Source: Anthopleura xanthogrammica (taxonomy: Eukaryota; Cnidaria; Anthozoa; Actiniaria; Actiniidae). Taken from it: a DNA stretch of 64,000 nt. Within the stretch, counting starts at the first letter, position 1; each line of letters opens with the position of its first letter. The stretch covers positions 15,797,590 to 15,861,589 of the forward strand of contig OZ025212.1 in NCBI GenBank assembly GCA_964019055.1, read 5' to 3'. The position numbers and the translations under genes were made by a program. Shown one piece after another: positions 44,750 to 64,000 of this stretch. The notes beneath the pieces were generated by a model. That model made no database searches. It had not been told where the DNA came from and worked only from the letters and a program-made list of their open reading frames with translations.

Positions 44750-47233
44750 GTACTAACCAGAGTATGAGCGGCTCCGAGGTGGAGGAAAACAATGGGTCAA
44801 GTGGGTCTGTTTTAGGGGGCATATTCAGTTCCAAGATGGTGTCTATTTCGTCCCCTGAAACAGTCCCACAATGCCGGCACTGCAATGCAAACTCGACTCA
44901 GTTTAGTTGCCAAGTTTAGTTGTTAGTTTATTTGCTGGTTTTTATTTTGTTTTTCTTACCCTTTTAATGCAATTTGCGGCAAATACAAAGCCTGACAAAG
45001 ACCATGAATCTCGTATATTGGTCGCTAAATTGTTTAATTGACCAAAGGACTGATTCCCAAACTCATTGAGAGAAAAGCAAAGAAATTTTTTCATGCTAAT
45101 TGCTCAAATACACAAGCTACGTATAGAAACGCCTACAGTAGCACACCTTAACATTACAGATGTTCGTGCTTCGGCTCCTTGATTGTCTAATATTGTCATA
45201 TGTTAGGATGAATTAGAAGAAATCACTGTTTAGATTTGAATATAAAACAAGGAATCAGGAGGTAGACTTGATGGCGAGAAGAGAAAACAAACACCTTCTG
45301 CGGATATATCTTTTTTCTTGACATATTGGGAAATAAGACATCAAGTGTCATAGACACATAGACACCCGCCGCTTGTGTGATTAGAGACTAAACTCTGAGT
45401 GCCGGGTTAGACTGCGCCTATGCTTCGTATGGCTCTGTTGTCTTATACTTTATCTTTTTTTTTTTTAATGTTCTTTTCTGTTCAGTTGAAATTAAACATG
45501 TGAACCGTACCTGACAGCGTCGGTGTTTTATTGTAAACCTTGTTAGTACTTTTGGTTGAGTCATCAAGTCGCACTTGCTAACTCACAGGAAATGACCGCG
45601 CGTGAGCAGAGAAGCGCAAAGAATGTCCTGGAAAAAAAGGCTTTAACATTGCAACGGATTGTGCTTTTCTCCGAGTTCTCATAAAAAAATATAATCGTCC
45701 AGTTACCTTCAACACTGTGTCATGCTCGTCATTCTTGATCCATTCTTGTTGCCAGAGCATACATTCCGTTTGGTCTCCAAGACAACAACGTGAAAGACTC
45801 TTGGGGACAACTCTTTCTGATTGGCTAATAGAAAATTTGGCAATTGAAATCGAAATTAATTAGCTCAATGGACGTTTACTAGTAGAAAAACCAGTACAGG
45901 GTTTCCTGAGCCTGCGTTTCTCCAGGTCAGTTCAATTTAAACCAAAACTCATGCGCAAGAATCAAGTAAGAAAAATATCTCTGAAAATATCAAAAATGGT
46001 TTCACCTGTCGAAGGCAAGTCTAATATCAAACCGGGATGTTTAGAATTTTGTATTTCATAAGTTTTGTATTATTTTGAAATTTTGGAATTAGTTTGGAAT
46101 TGAAATAACACGCAGGAAGCAGATAAATGATTAATAATGGTAGACCAGTTAATTTCATTAATAAACAATTTTTTTCAATGACTCTGTTACTCTCGTAGCG
46201 ACATTACCGTTTGCAAAATTTCGAGAAAATGAAAAAATATCAAGTCTGGTTAGTCTTACAAGGGTACTTGTTCCAGAATATCACCCATGCATTCGGGGGT
46301 ATTTTTGAGTTCATCGTTTTGAAACACGGTATATTTATTATTTATGTATAAGCTCTGTGGATGGCCGAACACTCAAAAGGAACAAGAAATCAAAAGCATG
46401 GATCAATAGTGCTAATGAATAATTGAGAAGCTTTTTCTTGAATTTCACTTAAACCAATGCGAGGGTGGAAGCTTGTAGATATCTTTGTTCAACATCTCAC
46501 CACACTAAAGGAATTTCCAGTTGCGGTTTTGTCTTGTGACGTACTCTTTCGCTAAAAATTGGTCGAATTTGCCACAAGAAATTCAAAGTGTTTATCAGTT
46601 CATGAATCAATTGAAAAGTCGGTTTTGAACTACATTTACGACAAACGTCAGCCCTCATATGACCTTATTTTTGTCAACATTTTAAGTAAACAATTGAGAA
46701 AAACAATGGTTGATATACTTGAGTGAAAACGAATTTAATAACAAAGTCATGTATGATTGAAAATTCAAAACAGATTATATGTGATGCAATTCTCTTATTC
46801 TTAAAAACAAAAGATTGTTTTGAAGAAATTTAAATACCCAACCTGTATTCTAAAAAAAATCTCGTTAAAAAATTCACGTTGGTTCAATGGATGTTATTTT
46901 TCATTCTCCGTGACGTTCTGCAAACGGTCGTTATCCGTTACTGCTATTTGCCGGCCAATAATTTAGTTACGAATTATGATAATTACGCGTACATCTGGCT
47001 GGCTGGCAGTAAACTTTAAAAAAGTGCAACTGGCGATCAACGAGGGTGTGTGGATGAATCTGTAGACGTTTTTTATCCTACGCAGTTGAATTTCAAACCA
47101 GTTGAGTTGAAAGAATCACGAAAGACTCTGGGGAAAAATTGGCGCGTTTTAAACGAGTACATTAACGAGTATCAATGAATGCAACAGTTGAGTTGTTCTG
47201 TCATTGCGAACAAAACCACCAAGACAAACAAGA
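44750..47233. other. Intergenic, no gene seen
   Basis: AT-rich with no convincing exon or boundary. The ORF at 45578-45760 (minus) has no support. Confidence 0.5.
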
Positions 47234-50200
47234 ATGACGATGAAAAACACTTTCATAGTGCTTCTTACTCTCTTCTTCTTCCTAAATCACCAAACATCGG
47301 CTAAAATAGTCAACAAAAAATCTCAATCTTCGGCTTCAACGAAAAAAGATGGTTTGGCAGGTAAGTTTTAGTTGAATTTTTTTAGATATTCTTGCGATTC
47401 TTTGTCTTAAAACCGGCGCTCTGTACCAGATGGTCGGAATATTTCAACAAGAATCAGATATTCGCAAAAAACAGCAGTAATTTTCTCCCGTTTTATAATA
47501 TACATTTTATTTTTTCATTTTAAAAAAGACTCTTGGTTTAGATAATTTCTTACGTCAAACTTTCTGTATAGAAAAGTAAAATAAAACTAAGTATTTTGTT
47601 ATTAAATGTATACATAAATTAGGAATCGAAATTTGTCTTTTCGTGGAAGTAGAAAAGGAAATTATTGTATGTTCTTGAGACCTTTTTTCAAAATTTATTT
47701 ACACAGACTTATTTATACATATAAAATGGTTATAGCAAATTAAAAACACAAAAAATATATTTATAAACAAAAATATATATTAAAAGAATTTAAAGTCGAC
47801 ACAAATTTTCAGCTGCGTTTGAACTCTTTTGAGACGATTTAACGACGAAACGGGAAACAAAAAGAGTTGGAGCCTGTACTCGAGAAGATATTAATCGTAA
47901 GAATGTTTTTTGTCGTATCATGATGTCTGTAATCCATCGAAGGCTTTTCACTGAATGATCGAGTGCATTGAATCAATGATTGGCCGAGTTTTGTCGATCA
48001 AAGAACGTGTTTTTTAATCTATACTAATTGGTTTGGAAGGACCGATGCGACGATAAGCACATCAAAGCCTTTATTCTTTTTATGCTTGAATCTTTATTAA
48101 GGAAGTAGCTAATAGAATTGTCTTGAAGATCTGAGACAAGTCTGATAGCACCATGAAGTCCTCAGCACCAATATAAATATATACTACATAATTCTGCTTG
48201 GCTGCGTTGACATTAATGCAAATCATATATTCGCCTTGTTCTTTAAATGCCCTCCTCAGATGTCTTTTAAATATTAATCAGTGACTCGCTGTGTCTTTTG
48301 ACAGATAATTATGCATACGAGGGTTATATAATTAACCCTTTCATATTGACTCAAAGCCACGAGCTTCTAAGTGGATGAAGACGAAATTTTCAATATTAAA
48401 GTGATAATTAAGTGAATTTTTTTAAAAGGGTTATTGTGAAGCTTCGCCTGAGGGAACAAATCTGACAGGAGGGGGGACGGGAGGGACGGGAGGGAACATA
48501 AAGATGAAAACTAAGACAGGAATGGATAATGTCTTTTATTATAGCCATAATACTAAAGATTTGCCCGAATATTTGCCAGTCAAGTAGGATGTCTTCCCGA
48601 TATGTTGGGGATTAATACCCATAATTCTGATTGGTCGAGAGCACTCAGCTAATTCCTGATATCGTGTTAACTCAACATGATAAATGTATTATCTGTAGGT
48701 AAAACTAAGGTCACAATGGAAATGGAAATACGTTTGCTATTTTTTCGAAAGCAGAATTAAATCTTTATTCTTAGTTTACAAAAGGTATAGTAAAACAATT
48801 ATTGGATGAGGTTGAGCATGATATCGTAAATTATCAAGACCAAGGCATGCGCATTGATGCCATCCGTGGCGGCACGAATCTTAGCGAGCATAGAAGAAAA
48901 TTGAGAGAAAATTCAAAACAATCTCAACAAAAACATATAACTCAATCAATGATCGAACAAGTATTGCAATCGGCTTTATGAAGGTCTCGTACTGAATCAT
49001 AACATTTTGCTGAACCTCGTCAAGTAATTCCTTGAATGAATTAGTATAGACCCCTCGAAGCATTTTCTCAATGTAGTTCAATTTGTTGGACAAAACAACC
49101 AACTCTATTATTCTAGGAAATGAAATAAATTATTTACTGTTCTACAGATTAAACTGCAAAAACCTTGCTGAAAGGGAAGAATAATTCAAAATATTTTCAT
49201 TTTTTCTCTTAGTTCCTCTTCCTGCTATCATTCTTCTGTCAGCTCTGGGAGTCTGTCTCATCGTCTTCGCCATCTTGTACAAGTTTATCAGCTTCGACAC
49301 CTGTTGTCAAGGAAGCACAAAAGATGGAGACAAATCCAAAATCATCGACAAGACTCAGTACACTGAAGTCGGGCAAATCGATATTCATTCGGATATAGAA
49401 GAGGGCAAGGACGATCGTCGATCGAATTTTAGATCGGTCATAGCATCTAACCCTGCACTTGATGATAGAGATTTCTACGCGGCGGGCAAAGGACGGCCCA
49501 AGGCTAAAAGCGTCACTTCCCTCAACAAACCACAAATCAACTTGCCTCGTCGAACGTCGGCAGCCCCACCACCCCGACGGAGTGATAAACTATCTTTGGC
49601 AGCCATTGAGCACAAAAGTAGAGTACGTAGCGAGAGTGACATCAGTATTAGCTCCACTGGGTCATCTCAATACAAGTACGGTAGCTGGGGGGACAGCCTT
49701 GGCAAACCAAGCCCTCCTAAGAAGTATATTTCACCTCTAGCACTATCACCAGCAGGACGGCGAGCAGGTGGTGGGCGGGCTATGTCTGCATATGGAGATA
49801 TCATATCATTAAGACCTGAGAACAGGAGAGCTGATCTTCTGGGCAAACTTCAAGTCTCTGTTTCGTACGCACCAACTGCACAAAGACTGGAGATCGAAAT
49901 CATTAGGATCGAGGAGATCAATCAGGCAGTCTTCCAAATGGGGTTGGCTTCGTACATGGAGGCCCATATAACACTTCTGCCTTCCAAGCGCGCTCGCTAC
50001 AAGACCAAAGCCAAGGCAGTTAATAATGTAAGCTTTCAGGAACGATGGGTGGTTAAAAACGTATCAAAACAAGAATTGGAGTCAATGAAGATGAGATTTC
50101 GTGTTTACAGCCACGAGTTTATAGGCAAAGGAAAACTACTTGGGGAAACTACTTCAGATGTCATGTCCTTTGATCTGGAAGACATTGGTTCAACACAATG

Positions 50201-50249
50201 GCTCAATATATCACCAACCAGTGAAATCAGTAAATTAATCTGTTCGTAG
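47234..50249 (+). CDS. Single-pass membrane protein with one synaptotagmin-like C2 domain (2 exons, 387 aa)
   Basis: Exons 47234-47360 and 49213-50249; the phase-1 junction closes and the stop is at 50247-50249. Order: signal peptide (MTMKNTFIVLLTLFFFLNHQ), a short extracellular part of about 20 residues, a transmembrane helix at about 45-66 (AIILLSALGVCLIVFAILYK), a possible palmitoylation pair (TCCQ), a basic Ser/Pro-rich cytoplasmic linker (RRTSAAPPPRR), and from about residue 250 a C2 domain opening GKLQVSVSYAPTAQRLEIEI and ending GKGKLLGETTSD. The opening matches synaptotagmin C2 domains, which bind Ca2+ and membranes. Here the usual loop acidic residues (SDPYVK) are replaced (ASYMEAH), so Ca2+ binding is unlikely. 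Synaptotagmins usually carry two C2 domains; this has one. A paralogue with the same intron position follows at 52849. A role in membrane traffic is inference. Confidence 0.85.
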
Positions 50250-50437
50250 CTCACTGGGTCAATACATTTACAACACACTACCGAATATAGTGTATCTACG
50301 TCATCAGTCACGTGGTGCTCACACAGATAAGCTATTTTTGTCCATTAATATTTCGTCACTAATACAAATAACGAGTCTTGGCTAGAGTCACAACCTTTCA
50401 TTTGATGAGGATTTTAGTATCAAGATAAGCTCGTCCA

Positions 50438-50722
50438 CTATGTGGTTACCTCAGTGAACCATACAAGAGCTGCTTGAGTTTTCCATTGATCTGCCAGCAA
50501 GGCAAGAGGTCCGTAATTCACTATTTCTTTACCTTTGCTTGTCCAACCCATCATGACCGTTATATTTATTGACATGGATGATAACTTGTCACTGAGACAT
50601 ACCTCAGTTTTTAGTCTAGACAAAGCAGTTCCAGCTTTGAACACAAACTTGAACACACTGAGCACTGCACCATGATTACAACTCCATTTGATTGACAGTT
50701 CATAGTCACTGTTGTTTGCCAT
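50438..50722 (-). CDS. Possible small gene or first exon, 94 codons, unknown
   Basis: A minus-strand ORF with balanced, protein-like composition (MANNSDYELSIKWSCNHGAV ... EIVNYGPLALLADQWKTQ) between the two C2 genes, convergent with the first. It starts at 50722 shortly after an AT-rich stretch and may stop at 50438. Alternatively it may splice at 'ctgag|gtaacc' near 50451, in which case it is a first exon. No paired acceptor was found and I do not recognise a family. The frame could be accidental. Confidence 0.35.
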   Translation of the reverse strand: MANNSDYELSIKWSCNHGAVLSVFKFVFKAGTALSRLKTEVCLSDKLSSMSINITVMMGWTSKGKEIVNYGPLALLADQWKTQAALVWFTEVTT

Positions 50723-50805
50723 TATTTGTAGTCCTTAGATATAAACAGTGCAAAATCAGTTTGCGGGATACCTGTGGGGAAGTCAGGCTTGGCAATCAAA
50801 TACGT

Positions 50806-50829
50806 GTCACGTGATGAACGTCACGTGAT
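50806..50829. promoter_or_regulatory. Pair of gtcacgtgat E-box sites
   Basis: Two copies of gtcacgtgat about 13-14 bp apart, just upstream of the 94-codon minus ORF. The form matches sites bound by bHLH-Zip factors such as the MITF/TFE group. Function is inference. Confidence 0.4.
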
Positions 50830-51365
50830 CTGAATGGAAAGTCATTTTCAAAACTTACACGAATATTATCAAACGACAAAAATAATTCAATGAAGAAAAT
50901 CTATTATCACAACTATATTTTAATAGAAGTAGAAAACTTGTGGTTTTGGTTGTGGGAAATGTATTAATGGGATAATTATGAAATGCTTATTATTGAAATA
51001 TAATATATCGAAGAAAACATTAGTTATGAATCGAAAGTATGAAATAGAAAAAAACTGAATAACAGAGAGAGATGGGAAAATGCTAGAAGGAATGAAAGAA
51101 CAAATGGAAACAAGTAGAAATGGATAGACTTAATTAATAAGATTAATGAGGTCGTCAGCAATTTAGTTAATTTAGAACATCAATCCATAATTAACCATAG
51201 TCATTAGTTCTATGTAAAGATTATATAATAGCCCTTCCTGGGCTCCTTGCACACTTGAATCAATCAACACATTGAATATTTGAATTATTTATCAGTTCAT
51301 GTTATTGTTGAGATTATTTTAAGATTATTTAGATTGTATGAGAGCAGATTTCGAAATGATATGGA

Positions 51366-51455
51366 GTGACCATGACCAGGCATAGTGATAGGTGGATAGT
51401 ATCTCACGTGACCATGACCAAGCATTGTAATAGGTCGATAGTATCTCACGTGTCG
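51366..51455. repeat. Tandem duplication with a tctcacgtg motif (2 copies)
   Basis: A unit of about 46 bp (ccatgaccaggcatagtgat ... tctcacgtg) occurs twice with few changes. Confidence 0.8.
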
Positions 51456-52848
51456 TGTTGTGATTGGCTTGAGGGCTGTCATCAAACTTCACTCGTACCA
51501 GTGTCACTCTTTATACAAATCTGCTCTCAACAAACAAGATAAGCTAATAACTCAAATGCTTATTCATAAATTATTTTTAAGTGTTGATTAAAAATGTGTT
51601 TTTCCTTGGGATATATATAAATTATTGTTTCTTACAGGAATGCGTGCGATGAGAGGGGAGGTCACGGATGAAGAAATGATTCTGATGAAAAAAACATGTT
51701 TTTTTTGTGCACGGTATAAACTGATTAAATCTATGTGAATTTTGCGGGAACTCAGTTTGCACCAAATCGCACGCGCGCTCGATCTATCGCACATTCTCCC
51801 CAACCTACACCATTGATGTACATTATATTTCGATAAAGTAAAGAAAACTTAGTATTCTAAAAGAGATATTGGCTGCACCAAGTTACGACTGGTAGGTTTT
51901 ACTTCAATGGAGTAACCTGATCATCATACTGATATTGAAATAAAATGCAATGTCGTGAAGCACTGAAAACGAGAATATAAAAAGGAAGAAATTTGAATAC
52001 ATTTACTAAAAGCGGGAAAAGACGCAGCACATTGCACCACGCTTCATGTCACCAGTTATCGGAAGTGACCTAATTATTGTTTCCTTTTCTTTCCAAAACA
52101 AAAAACAACCTCCAAAGTTATTTGTACGGTATTTCAACCCTTGCTATCCACGAATTGGTGAACTATTAGCCAAAATAATGCAAAATAAACAAAAAACAAA
52201 TGAAATAATTGGAACAAAGTCGAGAATCGTTGATTTAAGTTAGGCTACAAGAACCTTCTGGGCTGTCAAGATCAATGAAGGGAGAAATCAAAAGAAAAAA
52301 AAAAAGCATCAATATTTATCATTATAATAAAGACAGCCGTTGGCCAAGGGTTTGAAAAATACTCCTGTTGTGTCTATGGATGCGGAAGTCACTATCTGAT
52401 GCCTATTATAACAGAGGGATCGCATCCATACCACAGGGTTCCCATCAACACCACAGGGATCCCATGTCCAACTCTTGAGTCAACTCTTTTTAGATATCAA
52501 AAGGTTTGAGTTTTTTTTTCACCGGTGAAATCAAAATCTTATTAGTTTAAACTATATCAAGCTAAGTTACCCGAGTTAAAAAACATTTGAGATTACTAGT
52601 GTTTGAAATCCTTATCCTAGCAGCCGTTAGCATTCACAGTTCGGTGGAGTGGAAAATTGTTTTGTTTGTAACGCATTCACGCAGATAATTATGCATAGAA
52701 GACTTTAGATTCGTAATGTTTACCAGTCGTGTGTATTGTACTTAAGCTAAATGGAGTTTAGCACGACACTACATGTGGCCTAACGTATATTGTACAGTTA
52801 AAAGTTTGAACAATTGACCAAATTCTGTACAGATATGTTTACAACTGT

Positions 52849-55166
52849 ATGAAGACCATGAGATTTCAACGGATTTTGGTCCGAAACTTGGATATCTTAT
52901 ATCGGATACCGGGATTCCTCTTTCTCGCAGTTATTTCTGATTACTTAACGAGGGTCGCTGGAAAAATACTTTCTTCTGAATTAAAACGAGAGAGTTTTTC
53001 AAAAAACTCGGAGAACACAGGCAACAGGACGATAGTTGATGGTGGTAACACAGAATCCAACTACCGCGGTAAGTAGAGAACACGGATTGATAAATGAATG
53101 GCCCTTTTAGTCTTGTGAAGGTATTTGCAGTTGTTTGTTTAAGAACTTTTGAAACTTTTCAAAGTTTTAGTTTTAACTTTCAGTATCTCGCAAACTTCCA
53201 AGTAAAAATTCATTTCAGTGATAAAAACTAAAATAGTTTGTCGTAACTCGAAAAGTTTGACCTAACAGTGTATGAATAAGTTAGGATCGAGCAGGATCTT
53301 CCTGACAGAAAAAATGACGGCGGATTCATAGTTGATATAACTATGTCAATAAAAGTAAAAAGCTCATATGTAGCTTATAAATTGGATAAAAGAACAATCG
53401 ATAAACGATTTCTATCATATTCATACTAGAAAAATGATTTTACGCGAAAAGTTTAGTTTTGTTTTTCACAGCGACAACATTTTCCATCGAGCGAGCAAGA
53501 TATATTTTCTCGCTATGAAGGTCTCTCTAGCTCTCGGTTCTTGACCAAGATAACGCGCCTTCCTAAGATTTTTCTTCATATTCACTGAAACATATTCCCC
53601 ACGTGATGTGACTCATTCTCGTATATTGTTTATATTTAAACGTTGTCTCTAAGTGTGTAGTAGAGTCGTTAGAAAGGCTTCAGTACACCTGATGTTTTAC
53701 TGCACTTCAAACCACGTGTCAGTCAACGGTTGATAAAATACAACAGGCATGGTTGAATTATATCTATTAGAGAGGAATCCTATCTTAACTATCATCCCCA
53801 AAAACGCTTCAAATCTATAAACTTTGTGTCTGGAATAAAATACACAGTTTGAGTGGTAAAATACGTAGGTAAATCAAGAATTGTACAGCGATATGGCTCA
53901 TGCGCGCCTTCATTAACAAGACAGTTACGGAACTGACCAGTGACGTCCAAGTGTTTTTTCTTGATTTCGTCATAGAATCAATTCTATTTCAAAATCCAAA
54001 ACCGTCTAGGTAAATTTAAAAATTCAGTATAACTGAAATAAAGGCCAAAAAAGACATATAAAAACAAATGGAAACGAGAATGCAAAAAGCAATAAGAAAA
54101 GCAAGAAAAACAGGTTTTGCAATCTTTTGTACAATGATGGCGCTGACTTTCTTTTCCCACGAGTTTATTGGTTATGCCATTCTATCCAACATTTCCCGCC
54201 ATGAATTCTACTTTACTTCAACGATCGATTTCTTGAGTCAACAAGGTTTGTTTGTTTACTTTGGTGGCGCTAGTTTGACAACTCAATAGTTGAATGATGT
54301 ATGTAGAAAATAGATGGAGATATTACACGCCCATTGATTGGCTGGTTATCGTGTACATATGATAGACAGACAACGGAGCAAAAACGGCAACTAACAGAAG
54401 TACTAGAAACATTAGACTAAAATGTTCAAATGCTTCAATGTAACCATTTTTTTCTTTTCTTCTTTTCCTTACAGTACCACATGCCTCCATCATCCTACTG
54501 TCTCTTCTAGGCCTCTGTTTAGTCGTTCTTTTTATCATGTACATCTTGTTGCGTCGATGTGAAAACCGGTTGATGGATCAGTTGTCATGCAAAGGACGTT
54601 CATTCTCTTATGCCAAAGTAGACTCGCCTGAAAGTGGACTCAAGGCTGGCAAAGTATCAGAAAAAGATTACGAACTCTATCCCATATCTCCATCCACTGA
54701 GAAACGAGTAAGAGAAGATGTTTATCACAGACCACCACCCCTTCGTGCAGCTGTTATGCAAGTTACTGTCAGCTTCTTGTCGTCTACAGGCCGACTGGTC
54801 GTTGAAATAGAAAGACTCAAATCAATAGCCAAAAAACTACTTCGATCTAGTTTTGCAACATCGGTGGAAATCCACGCACGACTACTACCCCTGCCAGATA
54901 AATTTCGCTACAAAACGTCTTCCAAGCCGATCCATAAAGCAGAATTCCATGAACGATTCGCATTTGACGGATTTAGTAAAGACGATATACGAAAATGTTG
55001 GTTCCGGTTCCGGTTATACTCGCAAAGGCGTATGGGAAAGAATAAACTACTAGGTCAAGTCAATGTTGGAGTTACAGACTTTGAAGTGGATGGCGTTTGG
55101 TCGACTTTGAATTTAAATATTTTACCGAGCGAAGAAGTTCATAAATTACTTACCATAGAAAAATAA
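52849..55166 (+). CDS. Paralogous membrane C2-domain protein (2 exons, 303 aa)
   Basis: Exons 52849-53068 and 54475-55166; the phase-1 junction closes and the stop is at 55164-55166. The N-terminus has a hydrophobic stretch (IPGFLFLAVISDYL) that may act as a signal peptide, then a short linker, a transmembrane helix (SIILLSLLGLCLVVLFIMYI) and a cytoplasmic tail ending in a C2-like domain (VSFLSSTGRLVVEIERLKSI ... MGKNKLLGQVNVGVTDFE). The intron sits at the same place and phase as in the gene 2.6 kb upstream, just before V-P-x-x-I-ILLS, so the two are tandem duplicates. Loop acidic residues for Ca2+ are again missing. Its linker is much shorter than the paralogue's. Another in-phase exon at 54068-54245 could serve as an alternative first exon. 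Function unknown beyond the family; membrane tethering is inference. Confidence 0.78.
54068..54245 (+). CDS. Candidate alternative first exon of the second C2 gene
   Basis: An ORF from an ATG at 54068 (METRMQKAIRKARKTGFAIF) contains a basic start, then a hydrophobic stretch (FCTMMALTFF). It reaches 'caacaag|gtttgt' at 54245 in phase 1, the phase needed to join 54475. The donor is weaker than the gtaagt of the 52849 exon. This would give a product with a different N-terminus from a second promoter. Confidence 0.4.
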
Positions 55167-55169
55167 AAC

Positions 55170-55985
55170 AAATTGTTAAAGTGTTAGTATATGAAATGAA
55201 ATTTTTCCTTGTCGTTTCTAGAAGAATGATAGATACTAAATTTGATTGCGATATCAAAATCACGATTACTAAAAAGAACCATTTTTGAATGGTGGTATAG
55301 AGAAGCGTTGCAAAATGACGTCACATGGTCATCTGGTCGCGTACTGAGGGCATTATTCAAGGCATATGATTCTTGGTTTTATTAATCGTGATTTTGATAT
55401 CGCAGTCAAATTTAGCACCTATCATACTTCTAGAAACAACCCAAATTTTAATTTTTAAAAATTCATGTCATATAAAATTTTTATTTTAATTATTAAAAAT
55501 TATTTTTGCGCCCTGAAATTAGGAAAATGAAATTTTTGTTCTCACATTATTAGACGTCTAAGTTCAATAACCAGCTTTAAATTTCGCAAACATCCAGTGG
55601 ATGATTTACGTAGAAGAAATAACACGTTTGATTTAATTTCCCATTCTTTACTAGTTACTAAATCCCACTCATCCGAAATGATTCAAATCTCATTTTCCCA
55701 GTTTTTCGTGTTTCCATTGTGAAAGAAAAAGAAATCAAGATCGCAATTCCCTCTGCAGCCATTCACGACCCACTCCCTATAAGGGTTTAGTCTTCCATGA
55801 CTTTGGTTTTCTGGAATTACTGTAAATAACTTAATTAAATTGCAATTTTGTTATCAAATTAAGAAATTTTATTTTCATTATTAAAAATTTAGTTAAATTT
55901 ATTTTTTTGGTGGGTGTTTATTTCTCGATGACTTTCAATTTTATCCTAATTTCTTGACTTGTTTTAAATAAATGCAAACGTGTTT
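55170..55985. other. Intergenic with an inverted pair
   Basis: 'tttctagaagaatgatagat' near 55217 and its inverse near 55420, with 'gcgatatcaaaatcacgatt' and its inverse inside, mark a foldback element of about 230 bp. The rest is AT-rich and empty. Confidence 0.6.
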
Positions 55986-55989
55986 ACTA

Positions 55990-56237
55990 AGGGACCGGTC
56001 ATTATTTATCACCTGGGGGAGGGGGTGGAGGATTTGGGGGGCGGGTTCATATGTTTTTTAGACAATTGGAGGGGGCATCAGCTATATACTGACAGATGTC
56101 AGAGATCACATAAAGATGAGGGACTAGTTGGGGAGAGATATTGCCTCTTGGGGAGATCAGTTAGTCTTCATGATATTGCAACACCAATCCTCCAACCTCC
56201 ACCTCCCTACCAGGCAACAAATAATGTTCAGTCCCTA
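55990..56237. mobile_element. MITE with 'agggaccggtcattatttat' ends
   Basis: The left end agggaccggtcattattt and the right end aaataatgttcagtccct are imperfect inverses of about 27 bp. A G-rich stretch lies inside the left end and a C-rich one inside the right. The 98-codon plus-strand ORF across it is a chance reading. Confidence 0.7.
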
Positions 56238-56949
56238 TTTTTTTGCCAAGAAATAGAAAACAAACACAGGCTTTAGAACTATGGTTTAATATCCCAACCA
56301 TACAATCAATCACTTACACCAACAGTGTCCAGTAACATCATAGTTATTATAATAAATTATCTAGAATTCATTTTAAAAGCTATAAAGTTAATTTAAAAAT
56401 TATTCATCTATTAATATTTTATTATTTTATACATATGGTTGGTATACACAAAAATAGTTTATTCTTTAAAGACCAATTTCACTGTTCAATGTCGTACCTT
56501 ATACATTTATAATGGATAATACATAACATTATTGATCAAAGACAGTCATGCTGGTCGAGTGGGTGGCTGTTAACCTAGAAAGCCAGTATATGGCTTCCTC
56601 TTTAGATTTTACACTATTTGTATTCATATTTTAACACTCCAAAAAAAGGAGGCTACAGTCACTAAATCCACCCCCAATCTGCCTTCAAGGTGAAGAAATA
56701 TCAGCATATGTCGCCCCTGGCCTTATTTGACAAACTTAAATGCGGATTATCTTTACTGAAGAGATTAATATAGCCTTTCTCAGACTCAGACAAGGAAGGA
56801 TAAAAACTGAACAAAGCCTGTGTGATAAAACAAATTGGAAAAAAATATACTCACAAATATGAAGAGATTTTTAAAACTTACTATTTAACTTGTAAGAAGT
56901 AGCAGTCAGTCAGTTCCAGAATGTATGTAATCCAAAAAGTTCTAGTTAT
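56238..56949. other. 3' flank of the CoA-transferase gene
   Basis: AT-rich, probably holding the minus-strand 3' UTR. No gene seen. Confidence 0.4.
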
Positions 56950-63784
<6,835 letters not shown>

Positions 63785-63935
63785 ATTTCTTGTAGTCTAT
63801 GCTTTGCCTTGGTTCTTTTTAAGCGTGTGCCAGCAGAAATGGGAATAAACTTGAATAAAAATGAAATATTACTGATTTTTTCTCCACCAAAGATGTCAGA
63901 CGTGATAGTTTGCTTGCAGTAAAATGACGGAAATT

Positions 63936-63965
63936 TGACGTCATAACAAAACCCACTATAAAAGA
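63936..63965 (+). promoter_or_regulatory. CRE-like and TATA-like sites at the right edge
   Basis: tgacgtca at 63936-63943 and ctataaaag at 63957-63965 lie about 150-180 bp upstream of the CoA-transferase ATG. The TATA motif faces right, so it may serve a divergent gene beyond the window. Confidence 0.35.
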
Positions 63966-64000
63966 AGCGTTCTGATTGGCTAGTCCCATGCTCCTAGGAG

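Noticed and set aside
55980..56276. 98-codon plus-strand ORF
   Set aside because: Lies on a MITE with inverse ends; the reading is an accident of G- and C-rich ends.

Overview
The window is animal nuclear DNA: AT-rich, with intron-split genes, GT-AG junctions, long gaps between genes, abundant microsatellites and many short inverted-repeat transposons. A tRNA-derived SINE (B box 'gggttcaagtcccg' followed by a 'tttttctccgggttctccgg'-type body) occurs several times. From memory this SINE type is common in hexacorals, and the window also carries a mitochondrial 4-hydroxybutyrate CoA-transferase that invertebrates keep, so an anthozoan cnidarian (sea anemone or coral) is the best guess. That is inference, not proof.

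Layout. 1541-8331 (minus): first five coding exons of a secreted or receptor protein with a Cys-rich N-terminus and an FN3 domain (ROS1/anosmin-like), running off the left edge. 8.4-24.9 kb: gene-poor, repeat-rich. 24911-26635 (minus): an intronless acyl-CoA synthetase-like ORF with internal in-frame deletions. 26.8-29.6 kb: two transposons side by side, a 1.9-kb Mutator-like element with an exact 9-bp target duplication and a TTAA-flanked element. 30015-40513 (minus): a 16-exon gene for an ankyrin-HECT ubiquitin ligase of 1447 residues. 42626-44747 (plus): a 4-exon secreted Cys-containing protein of unknown function. 47234-50249 and 52849-55166 (plus): tandem paralogues for single-pass membrane proteins with one degenerate synaptotagmin-like C2 domain each. 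56950-63784 (minus): 9-exon 4-hydroxybutyrate/acetyl-CoA transferase.

The spliced models were built by hand and every exon-exon phase closes, giving open reading frames of 1447, 295, 387, 303 and 493 residues. The genes look like unrelated neighbours rather than one pathway; the only local family is the tandem C2 pair. The most interesting points are the ankyrin-HECT ligase with an acidic insertion inside its HECT N-lobe, the possibly decaying acyl-CoA synthetase copy beside fresh transposons, a possible alternative first exon in the second C2 gene, and several well-bounded elements (9-bp, TTAA and TA target duplications).
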